The notes under the pieces: model-generated
Seen by the model: the letters and a program-made list of their open reading frames with translations, nothing else
Database searches by the model: none
What the model was told of the DNA's origin: nothing
Made by a program: the position numbers and the translations under genes
Source: CADEDH01 sp039201605
GTDB taxonomy: Bacteria; Actinomycetota; Acidimicrobiia; Acidimicrobiales; SZUA-35
DNA: 64,000 nt
Assembly: GCA_039201605.1 (NCBI GenBank)
Contig: JBCCRO010000013.1
Location: 62,001-126,000, forward strand
Direction of reading: 5' to 3'
In this document: positions 53,515 through 61,716 of the stretch, piece by piece
Position numbering within the stretch: the first letter of the stretch is position 1
Layout: each line of letters opens with the position of its first letter

Positions 53515-53919
53515 CTAGACAGGTTCGACGATGCCGTGTTCGTGCAGGAAGTCCAGCATCCCGTCGACCAGATCGACGGTGTGGACCTCGGACAGGGGAA
53601 CCCAGCGGGCGGCGGCGGCATCGTCGCCCGCCCGCAGCGGCCCGGGCTCACCGACCACCGTCGCCTCGTGGTCGAGGATCACGTAGTGATGGCCCGGCGC
53701 GAGCAGCTCGACGTGACCCACGTAGCGCCCGCAGCTGACGGTGAGGCCGGTCTCCTCGGCCACCTCACGCTCGACGGCGGCGGTCAGCGGCTCGCCGAAC
53801 TCGACCCGGCCGCCCGGGATCGACCATTGGCCGACGGCATCGCCGCGACCTCGCTGGATGAGCAGCAGCGACCCTTCGTGCACGACGATGGCGGCGACAC
53901 AGACCTCAGCGTGCGACAT
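53515..53919 (-). CDS. Nudix hydrolase
   Basis: A 134-residue protein from ATG 53919 (an in-frame ATG at 53937 is possible). The Nudix box is complete: GGRVEFGEPLTAAVEREVAE followed by ETGL, so G-x5-E-x7-R-E-x-x-E-E-x-G holds. The preceding QWSIPGG is typical. Members hydrolyse nucleoside diphosphate derivatives; specificity unknown. It overlaps the end of the GNAT gene by 14 nt and is the last gene of that group. Confidence 0.9.
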   Translation of the reverse strand: MSHAEVCVAAIVVHEGSLLLIQRGRGDAVGQWSIPGGRVEFGEPLTAAVEREVAEETGLTVSCGRYVGHVELLAPGHHYVILDHEATVVGEPGPLRAGDDAAAARWVPLSEVHTVDLVDGMLDFLHEHGIVEPV

Positions 53920-54409
53920 CGTCGGCGTCATCGGCATCGGCGTCTATCGCCCGATGCACGGTGAGGAGCCGAGCCTTGAGACCGAACGACTCGAAGAAGT
54001 TCTTGGTCTCCCGGTCGCCGGGGAGGGCGACCGAGTCGACACCGACGCAGCCGAGGGTCCGCAGCTCGTCCATCACCAGGTTCATCATGGCCTCGCCGAT
54101 GCCCGACTCGCGGGCCTCCGGCTCGACCAGGAAGTTGGTCAGGACCCCGATGCGGCGGTCGTCGGCCAAGCGCTCGATGTTGACCAGCGCCACCCCGAAC
54201 ACGACATCGTCGTAGGTACCGACGATGGCGAGCCGGTCATCGTCTTTGAGCGACCGACGCACGTCGTCGCCCGGTGCGGGCCAGCCCGCCTCCCGGACGA
54301 GGAACAGCGAACCACCCCGATTGGGTGCCAGCTCGGCCCGCACGAGCGAGATCAGCTCCTCGATGCGGGGCAGATCGTCGAGTGTCGCCGGACGCGCGCC
54401 CTCGCTCAC
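53906..54409 (-). CDS. GNAT family N-acetyltransferase
   Basis: A 167-residue protein; GTG start overlapping the upstream stop (GTGA). The acetyl-CoA fold is seen: TNFLVEPEARESGIGEAMMN (pyrophosphate loop ESGIGE, a variant of the QxxGxG/A motif) and KNFFESFGLKAR (motif B). The N-terminal ATLDDLPRIEELISLV also fits. Substrate unknown. Part of a close run with the Lys/Ala-rich and Nudix genes. Confidence 0.85.
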   Translation of the reverse strand: MSEGARPATLDDLPRIEELISLVRAELAPNRGGSLFLVREAGWPAPGDDVRRSLKDDDRLAIVGTYDDVVFGVALVNIERLADDRRIGVLTNFLVEPEARESGIGEAMMNLVMDELRTLGCVGVDSVALPGDRETKNFFESFGLKARLLTVHRAIDADADDADDVAR

Positions 54410-55077
54410 TGGTCGTCGAGCCGGTCGAGCTTGGCCAGGACGGTCTTACGGTTCCGTCCGGCGACCTCGTGGGCCCGAATCCGATCCCGCTGCGACGGTG
54501 TGAGTTCATCGACGAGAGCGATGATCTGGCGGGCGGTGAGGTCGTCATAGCCGGCGATGGGGAGCGGCGGGGCCTCGTCGCCCCCGGCGGCCGCTGCAGG
54601 CTCGGCCGAGACCGGGGTCGGCTCGTCAGCCTCGTCGGCCCTCTTCGCCACCGGCCTCTTGGCCGGAGCCTTCCTAGCAGCCGGTTTCTTGGCCGCAGCC
54701 TTCTCGGCGGCCGGCTTCGCCGCCGGTGCCTTCTTGACGGCCGGCTTCTTGGCCGGGGCCTTCTCGGCTGCGGGCTTCGACGTCGACGACGCGTCGTCGT
54801 TGGGCGCGAGCCCGACCTGGGCCCCGATGTCGGTGAGCGCACGGGCGACGGCGGTGGCCGCCAGCCCGGCGACATCGCCGACGACACCGGCCGGATCGTT
54901 CTGTCGTCCCTTCACCGCCATCTGACCGAGCACCCGGGCCAGCTGTACCTGGCTACGACCCCGTCGGACCAGTTTGGGCAGGACGTCCTCGTACTCGTAG
55001 AGCAGCCCGATCGGGGCGTAGACGAGCAGTTCGACCAGCTGCTCGACCGGGTTCGTCTGCTCCTCGGAGTCCGCCAT
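54406..55077 (-). CDS. Lys/Ala/Pro-rich protein of unknown function
   Basis: A 223-residue protein. Residues 1-~90 are helical and partly hydrophobic (QLVELLVYAPIGLLYEYEDV). Residues ~100-148 are a histone H1-like tail of KAPAKKPA-type repeats. The C-terminal ~45 residues (YDDLTARQIIALVDELTPSQ...) form an amphipathic helical motif ending in AGRNRKTVLAKLDRL, also seen in other actinobacterial small proteins, possibly DNA- or membrane-associated. Starts 9 nt after the acidic zinc-ribbon stop. No function assigned. Confidence 0.65.
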   Translation of the reverse strand: MADSEEQTNPVEQLVELLVYAPIGLLYEYEDVLPKLVRRGRSQVQLARVLGQMAVKGRQNDPAGVVGDVAGLAATAVARALTDIGAQVGLAPNDDASSTSKPAAEKAPAKKPAVKKAPAAKPAAEKAAAKKPAARKAPAKRPVAKRADEADEPTPVSAEPAAAAGGDEAPPLPIAGYDDLTARQIIALVDELTPSQRDRIRAHEVAGRNRKTVLAKLDRLDDQ

Positions 55078-55086
55078 CAGTCCGTC

Positions 55087-55572
55087 CTAGAGGTCCAGCA
55101 GCTCGCCGCAGTGGGGGCACAGGGGGTCGGGCCCGGGCACGATCTGGCTCGGGCTCACGAGGAGAAAACAGCTCGGGCACACGAACTCGTCGGTTCGGGC
55201 CGCTGCCGGTGAGTCGCCGGCCGGTGCGGGGGCGCCTTCTTCGCCCTCCTCTTCCTCTTCGTCGTCCTCGGTCGCCAGACGGTCCCGCAGGATGGCCTCG
55301 AGGTCGGCCTCGACGTCGTCATCTTCCTCGTCGTCGTCCTCTTCGTCGTCGTCGGCGACCTTGCGAGCACGAGGAGCGGCCTCCTCCTCCTCGTCCTCGT
55401 CCTCTTCGTCGTCGCTCTCGCTGGTGTCCTCGCCGCCGAATTCCTCGATGGGCTCCTCGAGATCGAGGTCGTCCTCTTCGACGGCCTCCGCATCGGGGTC
55501 CTCGGCCTCGAAGTCCTCCTCGAACTCCTCGTCCATGGACTCCTCGATCTCCTCTTCCGTGTCGTCACTCAT
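55087..55572 (-). CDS. Highly acidic protein with C-terminal zinc ribbon (DUF4193-like)
   Basis: A 161-residue protein. Residues 1-~115 are nearly all Glu/Asp with Ala/Pro. The last ~40 residues hold a zinc ribbon: DEFVCPSCFLLVSPSQI and PLCPHCGELLDL, four Cys in two CxxC pairs. DEFxCxSCFL is the hallmark of the actinobacterial DUF4193 family, here with a much longer acidic part. DUF4193 function is unknown. TAGAGT lies 39 nt upstream of the ATG. It heads the run with the Lys/Ala-rich, GNAT and Nudix genes. Confidence 0.7.
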   Translation of the reverse strand: MSDDTEEEIEESMDEEFEEDFEAEDPDAEAVEEDDLDLEEPIEEFGGEDTSESDDEEDEDEEEEAAPRARKVADDDEEDDDEEDDDVEADLEAILRDRLATEDDEEEEEGEEGAPAPAGDSPAAARTDEFVCPSCFLLVSPSQIVPGPDPLCPHCGELLDL

Positions 55573-55611
55573 CCAACAAGCCTCGTCAGTGGACCTTTGT
55601 GGAACGGCCGG

Positions 55612-55617
55612 ACTCTA
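55612..55617 (-). promoter_or_regulatory. -10 box (TAGAGT) upstream of the acidic zinc-ribbon gene
   Basis: TAGAGT on the minus strand lies 39 nt before the ATG at 55572. It could drive the four-gene run down to the Nudix gene. Confidence 0.35.
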
Positions 55618-55668
55618 GCCACTCGCGACGCCACTTGGCTGCACCATCGCAACAATCCTTCCGATTGG

Positions 55669-56526
55669 TCAACTTCGCTGAAAACGAACCCGTGCCGCGG
55701 TCACGCTTGCGACGTAAACGTCGGTCTGGGGGAAGTTGCCACGAGTCGAAACCGAGGTCGGTCCCTGGTAGTACCCGGCCAGGGCGGTGGCCTCGTCACC
55801 GTGGAAGGCGATGAGCCACAGGATGAACCGGGCGCTCATGCGGATGTTGTCGTCGGGGTCGTAGGGATCGAGGCCCGGCTCACCGATCAGGTCCTCGGCG
55901 ATCCAGGTCGCCGTACCGGGGAGGATCTGGCCGACGCCGATGGCGCCCTTGTTGGAGATCACCTGCGACTGCCAGCCGGACTCCTGGTAGGCGACCGCCA
56001 TGAGCAGGTCGGGGGCGACCCCGTAGTGGGCGCCCCAGCGCTCGAAGGACGACACCAGGGCCAGCCGCTCGGGGTTGTCGGAGATCGAGCGGGGCAGGTT
56101 GGGGTAGCGGGCGGCCAGGGTGGCGATGCTGGAGCCGGTGCTGGCGTTGGCTGGCAGCTCGAGCTTCTGGCCGATCCGGATCCGGTTGGGGTTGGCCAGT
56201 CCGTTGAGCCGCACGATCTCGGCCGTCGACACCCCGTAGGTCCGGGCGATGTGGGAGACGGTGTCGCCGCCGACGACGGTGTGGACCGTCGGCCCGGCTC
56301 CGGGCACGGTGATCGACTGACCGATGCGGATCAGGTTGGGGTTGGCGATGCCGTTGGCCGACGCCAGTTCGGACGTGGTGACCCCGTAGGTGCGGGCGAT
56401 CACCGACAGGGTGTCGCCCGGTTCCACGACGTGCGTGGTCTCGGCTCCCGCCGGGCTCACGAGGAGGCCGGTGGTCAGCGTGGCGATGATCACCACGGTG
56501 GCGGTCAGTTTCTTCACGTAGGCCAT
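55669..56526 (-). CDS. LysM-repeat lytic transglycosylase
   Basis: About 285 residues from ATG 56526 (AAGGGGG ribosome binding site). A signal peptide (TATVVIIATLTTGLLVSPAGA) is followed by two LysM peptidoglycan-binding domains (HVVEPGDTLSVIARTYG and HTVVGGDTVSHIARTYG) and an SLT domain (LLMAVAYQESGWQSQVIS with the catalytic Glu, then GAIGVGQILPGTA). It cleaves the glycan backbone during wall remodelling, outside the membrane. It starts 50 nt after thyX on the same strand. No riboswitch-like leader is visible. Confidence 0.9.
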   Translation of the reverse strand: MAYVKKLTATVVIIATLTTGLLVSPAGAETTHVVEPGDTLSVIARTYGVTTSELASANGIANPNLIRIGQSITVPGAGPTVHTVVGGDTVSHIARTYGVSTAEIVRLNGLANPNRIRIGQKLELPANASTGSSIATLAARYPNLPRSISDNPERLALVSSFERWGAHYGVAPDLLMAVAYQESGWQSQVISNKGAIGVGQILPGTATWIAEDLIGEPGLDPYDPDDNIRMSARFILWLIAFHGDEATALAGYYQGPTSVSTRGNFPQTDVYVASVTAARVRFQRS

Positions 56527-56576
56527 TTGGCCCCCTTCGGCAAACAAGAGGCCCGCGTGAGTACGTAGGCCAAAAC

Positions 56577-58190
56577 CTAAGCGGTGTTACCCGCGCGCTT
56601 AGCTTCTGCCCTACGTTCGGCTTCCAATCGCTCCAGGTCCGCCTCCGTGGAGTGATTGACGAACGACATCATAGCCGCGATCGCCCTGTGACCAGCCTTT
56701 TCGGCGATCTGGCGGTGCATCTGCTGGGCCACGACCCGGTAGGCGGGGTGGCCCTGCGGGGTGCTCCGCAGCTCGAGGGTGTGCATGGCCGAGCGGGCGT
56801 TGAGGTTCATGTTGAACCGAATGCGGTAGGCCAGGGCCACGGCGTAGGGGGCCTGGGCCGGCAACTCGGGCCGCATCTCCTCGTACAGCTCGGCCGATCG
56901 ACCCATCGCCTCCTCGAACTGGTCGGCCACGCCGGCCTCGTCGATCAGGGGCGGTCGGGTGTAGCCGTGGTGCGGGTTGAGCGTCTGCCACTCCACCGTC
57001 AGCATGCGGTGCCGCTGCAGGTCGCGGAAGGCGCCGTAGTCGGCCAGCACGTCGAAGCGGTAGAAGGGGCGCTCCAGAGCGCGACCGGGCCGATGGCGAC
57101 GGTTGGCCCGGTCGCCGTTGTAGGTCTGGATCACCCGCAGGCGCTCGTCGACCGTCATGGCCCGCACCCGGTCCTCGAGGTCGGCCTCCGACAGGTGGGT
57201 GTGGGGGTAGAGCATCGAGGCCACGACCTTGACCTCGGCGTCGGGGTCGAAGTCGACCAGCTCCACCCGGGCCTCGTCGTCATAGACGTCGGCCTCGCCC
57301 AACAGCTCGGTGGCCAGGGCGTCCATGGCCTCCCGCTTGTCCGACAGGTAGGCGCTGGACTGGACACCGCGGTCGGGGATGTCGACCCGGCGCACGAACG
57401 ACGGGATGACCTTGTTCAGCTCGGTGAGCATCATCTCGGCGTAATCGCGGGACTCGGGCAGGGCGTCGGCCCGCATACGCAGCAGCAGCTGCTCGTAGCT
57501 CTGACCGGTGCCGTAGATACCGACGTTCGACTGGGCCGCCGCCGGCAGCACCCCCCGCACGGCGTCGAGGGCCTTGGCCTTCACCGCCATGCGGTACACG
57601 AAGTCGCTGTCGCCCGGGGCCTTCGGGGTGGCCGCCTTGACGAAGTCCTGGACCAGGGGGGCCATGGTGGCGTAGGCGTCGAACAGGCGGTCCATGTCGC
57701 CGACGTAGCGGGTGCCGAGACCGGAGGACAGGATCTCCGGGTCCCGGTAGTACCGATACCGGCCTCCCGGGCGCGAGTCGTAGGCGATGTAGCGGGTCGA
57801 CTGCTCCAGGTAGGCGGCCAACCGGCCCCACTCCAGCACCTTGGTCAGCAGGTTCGAAGCCTGTTCGCAGGCCAGGTGGACCCCGCCGAGCTGGGCCACC
57901 GAGTCATCGCCGTACTCGACGAAGATCCGCTCGTAGAGCTCCTCGGCCCGCCGCATGCCGACCGTGGCGTCGATCGTCTGGTCGCCCTCGATGTCGAGCT
58001 CGCCGACGAACTCGTCGAGAAAAAGGCGGCGCAGGCTCTTGGCCGACCGTGAATAGCGGGCGAACAGGGCGCCCTTGACCACCTCAGGCAGGTTGACGAG
58101 GGCGAAAACGGGCTGGTCCAGATTGGTGAAGTACCGCCTCAAAACGTCTTGTTCGGAGTCGGTAAAGTCCTCAACGACATACGGGGCCAC
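56577..58190 (-). CDS. thyX: Double-domain FAD-dependent thymidylate synthase-like protein
   Basis: A 537-residue tandem of two ThyX domains (normal ThyX ~220-250). Domain 1 has WGR in place of RHR followed at +7 by a complete S-T-R-Y (WGRLAAYLEQSTRY, 121-134). Domain 2 has RHR (393-395) but the +7 serine is Thr and the RY is lost (RHRMLTVEWQTLN). Each half keeps a different part of the RHRx7S signature. The C-terminal NARSAMHTLELR and QQMH region is ThyX-like. ThyX makes dTMP from dUMP using FAD and methylene-THF. GTG start with TACTCT 6 nt upstream. Confidence 0.85.
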   Translation of the reverse strand: MAPYVVEDFTDSEQDVLRRYFTNLDQPVFALVNLPEVVKGALFARYSRSAKSLRRLFLDEFVGELDIEGDQTIDATVGMRRAEELYERIFVEYGDDSVAQLGGVHLACEQASNLLTKVLEWGRLAAYLEQSTRYIAYDSRPGGRYRYYRDPEILSSGLGTRYVGDMDRLFDAYATMAPLVQDFVKAATPKAPGDSDFVYRMAVKAKALDAVRGVLPAAAQSNVGIYGTGQSYEQLLLRMRADALPESRDYAEMMLTELNKVIPSFVRRVDIPDRGVQSSAYLSDKREAMDALATELLGEADVYDDEARVELVDFDPDAEVKVVASMLYPHTHLSEADLEDRVRAMTVDERLRVIQTYNGDRANRRHRPGRALERPFYRFDVLADYGAFRDLQRHRMLTVEWQTLNPHHGYTRPPLIDEAGVADQFEEAMGRSAELYEEMRPELPAQAPYAVALAYRIRFNMNLNARSAMHTLELRSTPQGHPAYRVVAQQMHRQIAEKAGHRAIAAMMSFVNHSTEADLERLEAERRAEAKRAGNTA

Positions 58191-58196
58191 GGCGAG

Positions 58197-58202
58197 AGAG
58201 TA
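58197..58202 (-). promoter_or_regulatory. -10 box (TACTCT) for a leaderless thyX mRNA
   Basis: TACTCT on the minus strand ends 6 nt before the GTG at 58190. The gap has no ribosome binding site, which supports the GTG as the true start. Confidence 0.4.
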
Positions 58203-58252
58203 GGCCCAGATCGGGCGCTAGGGGCGGACCAACCCCCGATGCCTGTCGAGGG

Positions 58253-58876
58253 TCAAACAACCATCGTCAGCCGATCCGGCAGGCAGGAAACGCGCAGCGT
58301 GGTCGCTCGTCCCACTGAGCGTCCGTCGGCGAACACGGGCACCGGTCGGTCGAATGCGTGCTCCCAGGACCCGGTCCTGGTGATGGACAGATCGGGGTGC
58401 GGCAGGTGGGTGCCGGTGGCCAGACGGCGGCGGGCTGCGAGCCGATCGCGCCACCCCAGGGCGCCGAAGGTGATGTCGAGCAGGCCGTCGTTGGGGTGGG
58501 CCCGGGGGCCGAAGTAGCGGTCGCCGATCCAGCCCACGTTCATCGCGACGGCGAACGAGCCCGCCCACCGCAGCCGGTGGGCCTGGAGGTGGGCGACGAA
58601 CGGAACGGTACGGTCACCGTCGAGTTCGGCGAGGCCGAGGTCGAAGGGGAACCGGTAGCGGTCCGCCGCCGGCCGGGGCGCGGTGAGGCCGACCTGGGTG
58701 AGCACGTCGGGGTGGTCGGAGGTGGCGACCAGCCCGTCGACCCCTCCGACGGCATCCCCCTCGGGGCCGGAGCCGGCGGCCAGTGCCGCAGCGGCCAGGT
58801 CCCCCAGCGATGCGAACGAACGGGGCGCCACTTCCGGGGCCGGCTCGCCCCATGGGCCCCCCTTGGCGATGATCAT
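58253..58876 (-). CDS. Stand-alone C-terminal domain of a diacylglycerol/sphingosine kinase-like protein
   Basis: A 207-residue protein whose ATG overlaps the helicase stop (ATGA). It matches only the C-terminal half of YegS/DgkB-type lipid kinases: AVAMNVGWIGDRYFGPRAHP, NDGLLDITFGAL and a closing FADGRSVGRATTLRVSCLPD beta-sandwich. The N-terminal ATP-binding half (GGDGT motif) is absent and there is no room for it upstream, where helY lies. It might bind a lipid or partner rather than phosphorylate. Length ~200 versus ~300 for the family. Same operon as tatA/B-tatC-helY. Confidence 0.72.
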   Translation of the reverse strand: MIIAKGGPWGEPAPEVAPRSFASLGDLAAAALAAGSGPEGDAVGGVDGLVATSDHPDVLTQVGLTAPRPAADRYRFPFDLGLAELDGDRTVPFVAHLQAHRLRWAGSFAVAMNVGWIGDRYFGPRAHPNDGLLDITFGALGWRDRLAARRRLATGTHLPHPDLSITRTGSWEHAFDRPVPVFADGRSVGRATTLRVSCLPDRLTMVV

Positions 58877-61716
58877 GGCTCGGCGGTCGCCGCCGTCTCC
58901 TCCCCGAGACCGTCGTCGGCCCGGCCGCCGTCCGCCTGCTCGGGCCGGTCGGTCGCCTCGCCGTCGAGGGACGGGCGGTCGCCGCCTCCCTCGCCCTGGA
59001 GCATCGACGAGGCCGCCACCAGATCGCGGAAGACGGCGTCGGCGGCGGCTCGGGCGGCCGCCGCCGTGGCGGGGACGATGGCCAGCATGCCGAGCTGGCG
59101 GAGCAGGTCGATCAGCTGCTTGGCCGTGCGGACGAAGTCGCCCGCCGTGATCTCGGAGTCGCTCAGCACCTCGTCGAGATCGCCCCCGGCGGCCCAGGCG
59201 TGGGCGATGGGCAGGAACCCGGGGTCGGGCTTGCGGGTCAGCGGCAGGCGGGACCGCTCCTCCTCGACCACGAGGTTCAGGTGCAGTCCCTCCAGCCGGG
59301 TCACCCGAGACCGCATCGACGACGACGGGAACCAGGGCTGATGGTGTGGCCCTCCCCCGCGCTCCTCGTAGACGAAGCACGAGGCCAGCCCGGCCACCTC
59401 GGCCGGGTTGAGCCCGTCGAACAGCCCGTCCTCCAGGGCCTCGACCACCAGCAGATCGCATTCGTGATAGAGCCGGGCGAGTCGCTGAACGGAGTCGGTG
59501 AGCCGCCACTCCTCGTCGTCGATGTCGAGATGGCCCCGGTCGACCAGGAGCTCGATCACCCGGTCGAACTGGCCGGCCAGGGACTCGGCCCGACGATTGG
59601 CCGCCGACTGGATCAGGTCGAGATCGCGCTCCACCCGCTCCAGGCGGCGCAGGGCCTTGCGGGCCGCCGGGGGGACGTCGGCGGCCGAGGACACCGTCCG
59701 CCGCTCGTCGGCCTCCGCCGCATCGGAACCACCCCGGTGACGACCGCCCTTGCCGCCGCCCTTGCGACCCCTACCACCGTCGACCCCCTTGCCCTTCCTC
59801 CCTTTGCCCTTGCCGTTCTTGCGGCCGTTGCCGGCGGTGGCCTTGGCCAGCCGCTCCCCCGCTTCGTGAACGAAGAGCACGCTGTTCGGCAGGTAGGGCT
59901 CGGGCAGGGTCACCCGGTCGGTCACCATCGGGATGCGGTCGAGGTCGGCCGGGGTCACCTCGTAGGTGTCGCCCTCGTCGTCGACGAACGTCACCCGCAC
60001 CCGGCCCCCCTTGCGGAAGGCGACGGCCAGGGTGAGCAGCCGGACCGGCAGGTTCGGCCCGTCGGCGGCGACGGCCTCGCCGGGGGTGAGCTGGCCCAGG
60101 GCGAGGGCGATGGCCTGCCGCTCGTCGTCGGACTCCCGGCCCAGCTTCAGCGCCGCTCGCAGCTCCTCGACCGGACCGTGCTCGCGTTCGATGCGCCGGG
60201 TGATCTGGCGGCGGCGGTCGAGCAGCCGCTCGGCCCGATGCTCGGTGCGGACCACGCCGGCATCGGCCCGGAACTGGGCGAACGACAGGTTGAGCAACTG
60301 CCGGGCCCGATCGGGGTCGTAGCGGCGCACCAGGTTGGCCGCCATGTTGTACGTCGGGCGGAACGACGAACTGAGCACGAACTTGCGGCTGAGGGCGAGC
60401 TCCGCCACCTGCTCGAACCGGACGAACGGCGACCACAGCACGACGGCCTTGCCCTCGGTGTCGATCCCCCGCCGCCCGGCCCGACCGGTGAGCTGGGTGT
60501 ACTGGGCCGGGGTGAGGAACTCGTGATGGTCGCCGGTGAACTTGGTCAGCTTCTCCAACACGACGGTGCGGGCCGGCATGTTGATGCCGAGGGCCAGGGT
60601 CTCGGTGGCGAAGACCATCTTCACCAGGCCCCGCACGAAGCAGGCCTCGACCGCCTCCTTGAACGGCGGCACCATGCCGGCGTGATGGGGGGCGACGCCC
60701 GCCTCCAGACCGGCCTTGAAGTCGTCGTAGCGGAGCACGTCGAGGTCGAGTTCGCTGAGGGTCTCCACCTTCTCGGCCAGGATGGCCCGGATGCGGTCGC
60801 GCTCGTCGGTGGAGGTGAGCACCTGCCCCGAATCGACCACGGCCCGGGCGGCGTCGTCACAGGCGGCCCGACTGAAGATGAAGTGGATGGCAGGCAGGAG
60901 GTCCCGCTGGCGGAGCAGTTCGACCACGTCGGGCCGGTTCGGGGTACGCCACTTCCGCCGGGGGCGACCGCGGCCCTTCTGGCCCCGACCCCGGCCCCGC
61001 TGCTGCAGCGATCGGGGGTCGATGTCGAACCGGAAACCGCTGGGGTTGGCCTTGCCAGCCCGGGCGGTCTTGATCAGGTGAAGGTGATTGCTGTTGCGCT
61101 CCGCCACCAGGTAGTGGTTGTCGAGGGTGACCGGCCGCTCGGTCTCGACCACCAGCGAGGTCGGCCCCCGCACGGTCTGGATCCACTCCTCCAGCTCGGA
61201 GGCGTTCGACACGGTGGCCGACAGGCACACGAGCTGGATGTGACGCGGGAGATGGATGATCACCTCCTCCCACACCGGCCCCCGGTAGGCGTCCTGCAGG
61301 TAGTGGACCTCGTCGAGCACCACCGAGGCCAGCCGGTCGAGCGGGTTGCCGGCGTAGAGCATGTTGCGCAGCACCTCGGTGGTCATCACCACCGCCGGGG
61401 CGTCGGGGTTGACGGCGTTGTCGCCGGTCAGGAGGCCGACGTTGTCCCGCCCGTAGTCGTCGACCAGGTCGTGGTACTTCTGGTTCGACAGGGCCTTGAT
61501 CGGCGTGGTGTAGAACAGCCGCTGCCCGGCCGCCAGCGCCCGTTCCACCGCGTAGTGGGCCACCAGCGTCTTGCCCGCCCCCGTCGGGGCCGCCACCAGC
61601 ACGTTGTGCCCCTCGTCGAGCACGTCGAAGGCGTCGAGCTGGAACCGATCGGGCTGGAAGCCCAGGCTGTCAAGAAATCGGGCCCGCTCAGGGGGTGCAG
61701 GTCGCTCGGTCTCCAT
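58873..61716 (-). CDS. helY: Ski2-like DExH-box RNA helicase (HelY)
   Basis: A 947-residue helicase. ATG 61716 overlaps the tatC stop by 1 nt (TGATG). Seen: Walker A APTGAGKT (43-50), TPIKALSNQKY (Ia), DEVH box (VVLDEVHYLQD, 135-138), SATVSNA (III), VFATETLALGINMP (V) and QLTGRAGRRGID (VI). An insertion rich in Arg/Gly (GRGRGQKGRGRPRRK) follows domain 1, and a Lys/Gly-rich linker (RKNGKGKGRKGKG) precedes the C-terminal DSHCT-like helical domain. Such helicases act in RNA processing or decay. Following tatA/B-tatC is the order known from mycobacteria. Confidence 0.92.
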   Translation of the reverse strand: METERPAPPERARFLDSLGFQPDRFQLDAFDVLDEGHNVLVAAPTGAGKTLVAHYAVERALAAGQRLFYTTPIKALSNQKYHDLVDDYGRDNVGLLTGDNAVNPDAPAVVMTTEVLRNMLYAGNPLDRLASVVLDEVHYLQDAYRGPVWEEVIIHLPRHIQLVCLSATVSNASELEEWIQTVRGPTSLVVETERPVTLDNHYLVAERNSNHLHLIKTARAGKANPSGFRFDIDPRSLQQRGRGRGQKGRGRPRRKWRTPNRPDVVELLRQRDLLPAIHFIFSRAACDDAARAVVDSGQVLTSTDERDRIRAILAEKVETLSELDLDVLRYDDFKAGLEAGVAPHHAGMVPPFKEAVEACFVRGLVKMVFATETLALGINMPARTVVLEKLTKFTGDHHEFLTPAQYTQLTGRAGRRGIDTEGKAVVLWSPFVRFEQVAELALSRKFVLSSSFRPTYNMAANLVRRYDPDRARQLLNLSFAQFRADAGVVRTEHRAERLLDRRRQITRRIEREHGPVEELRAALKLGRESDDERQAIALALGQLTPGEAVAADGPNLPVRLLTLAVAFRKGGRVRVTFVDDEGDTYEVTPADLDRIPMVTDRVTLPEPYLPNSVLFVHEAGERLAKATAGNGRKNGKGKGRKGKGVDGGRGRKGGGKGGRHRGGSDAAEADERRTVSSAADVPPAARKALRRLERVERDLDLIQSAANRRAESLAGQFDRVIELLVDRGHLDIDDEEWRLTDSVQRLARLYHECDLLVVEALEDGLFDGLNPAEVAGLASCFVYEERGGGPHHQPWFPSSSMRSRVTRLEGLHLNLVVEEERSRLPLTRKPDPGFLPIAHAWAAGGDLDEVLSDSEITAGDFVRTAKQLIDLLRQLGMLAIVPATAAAARAAADAVFRDLVAASSMLQGEGGGDRPSLDGEATDRPEQADGGRADDGLGEETAATAEP

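Noticed and set aside
58873..59509. Possible frameshifted catalytic half of the lipid-kinase-like protein within the helY 3' region
   Set aside because: Other frames there show no GGDGT or other lipid-kinase motif, and the helY frame is intact.
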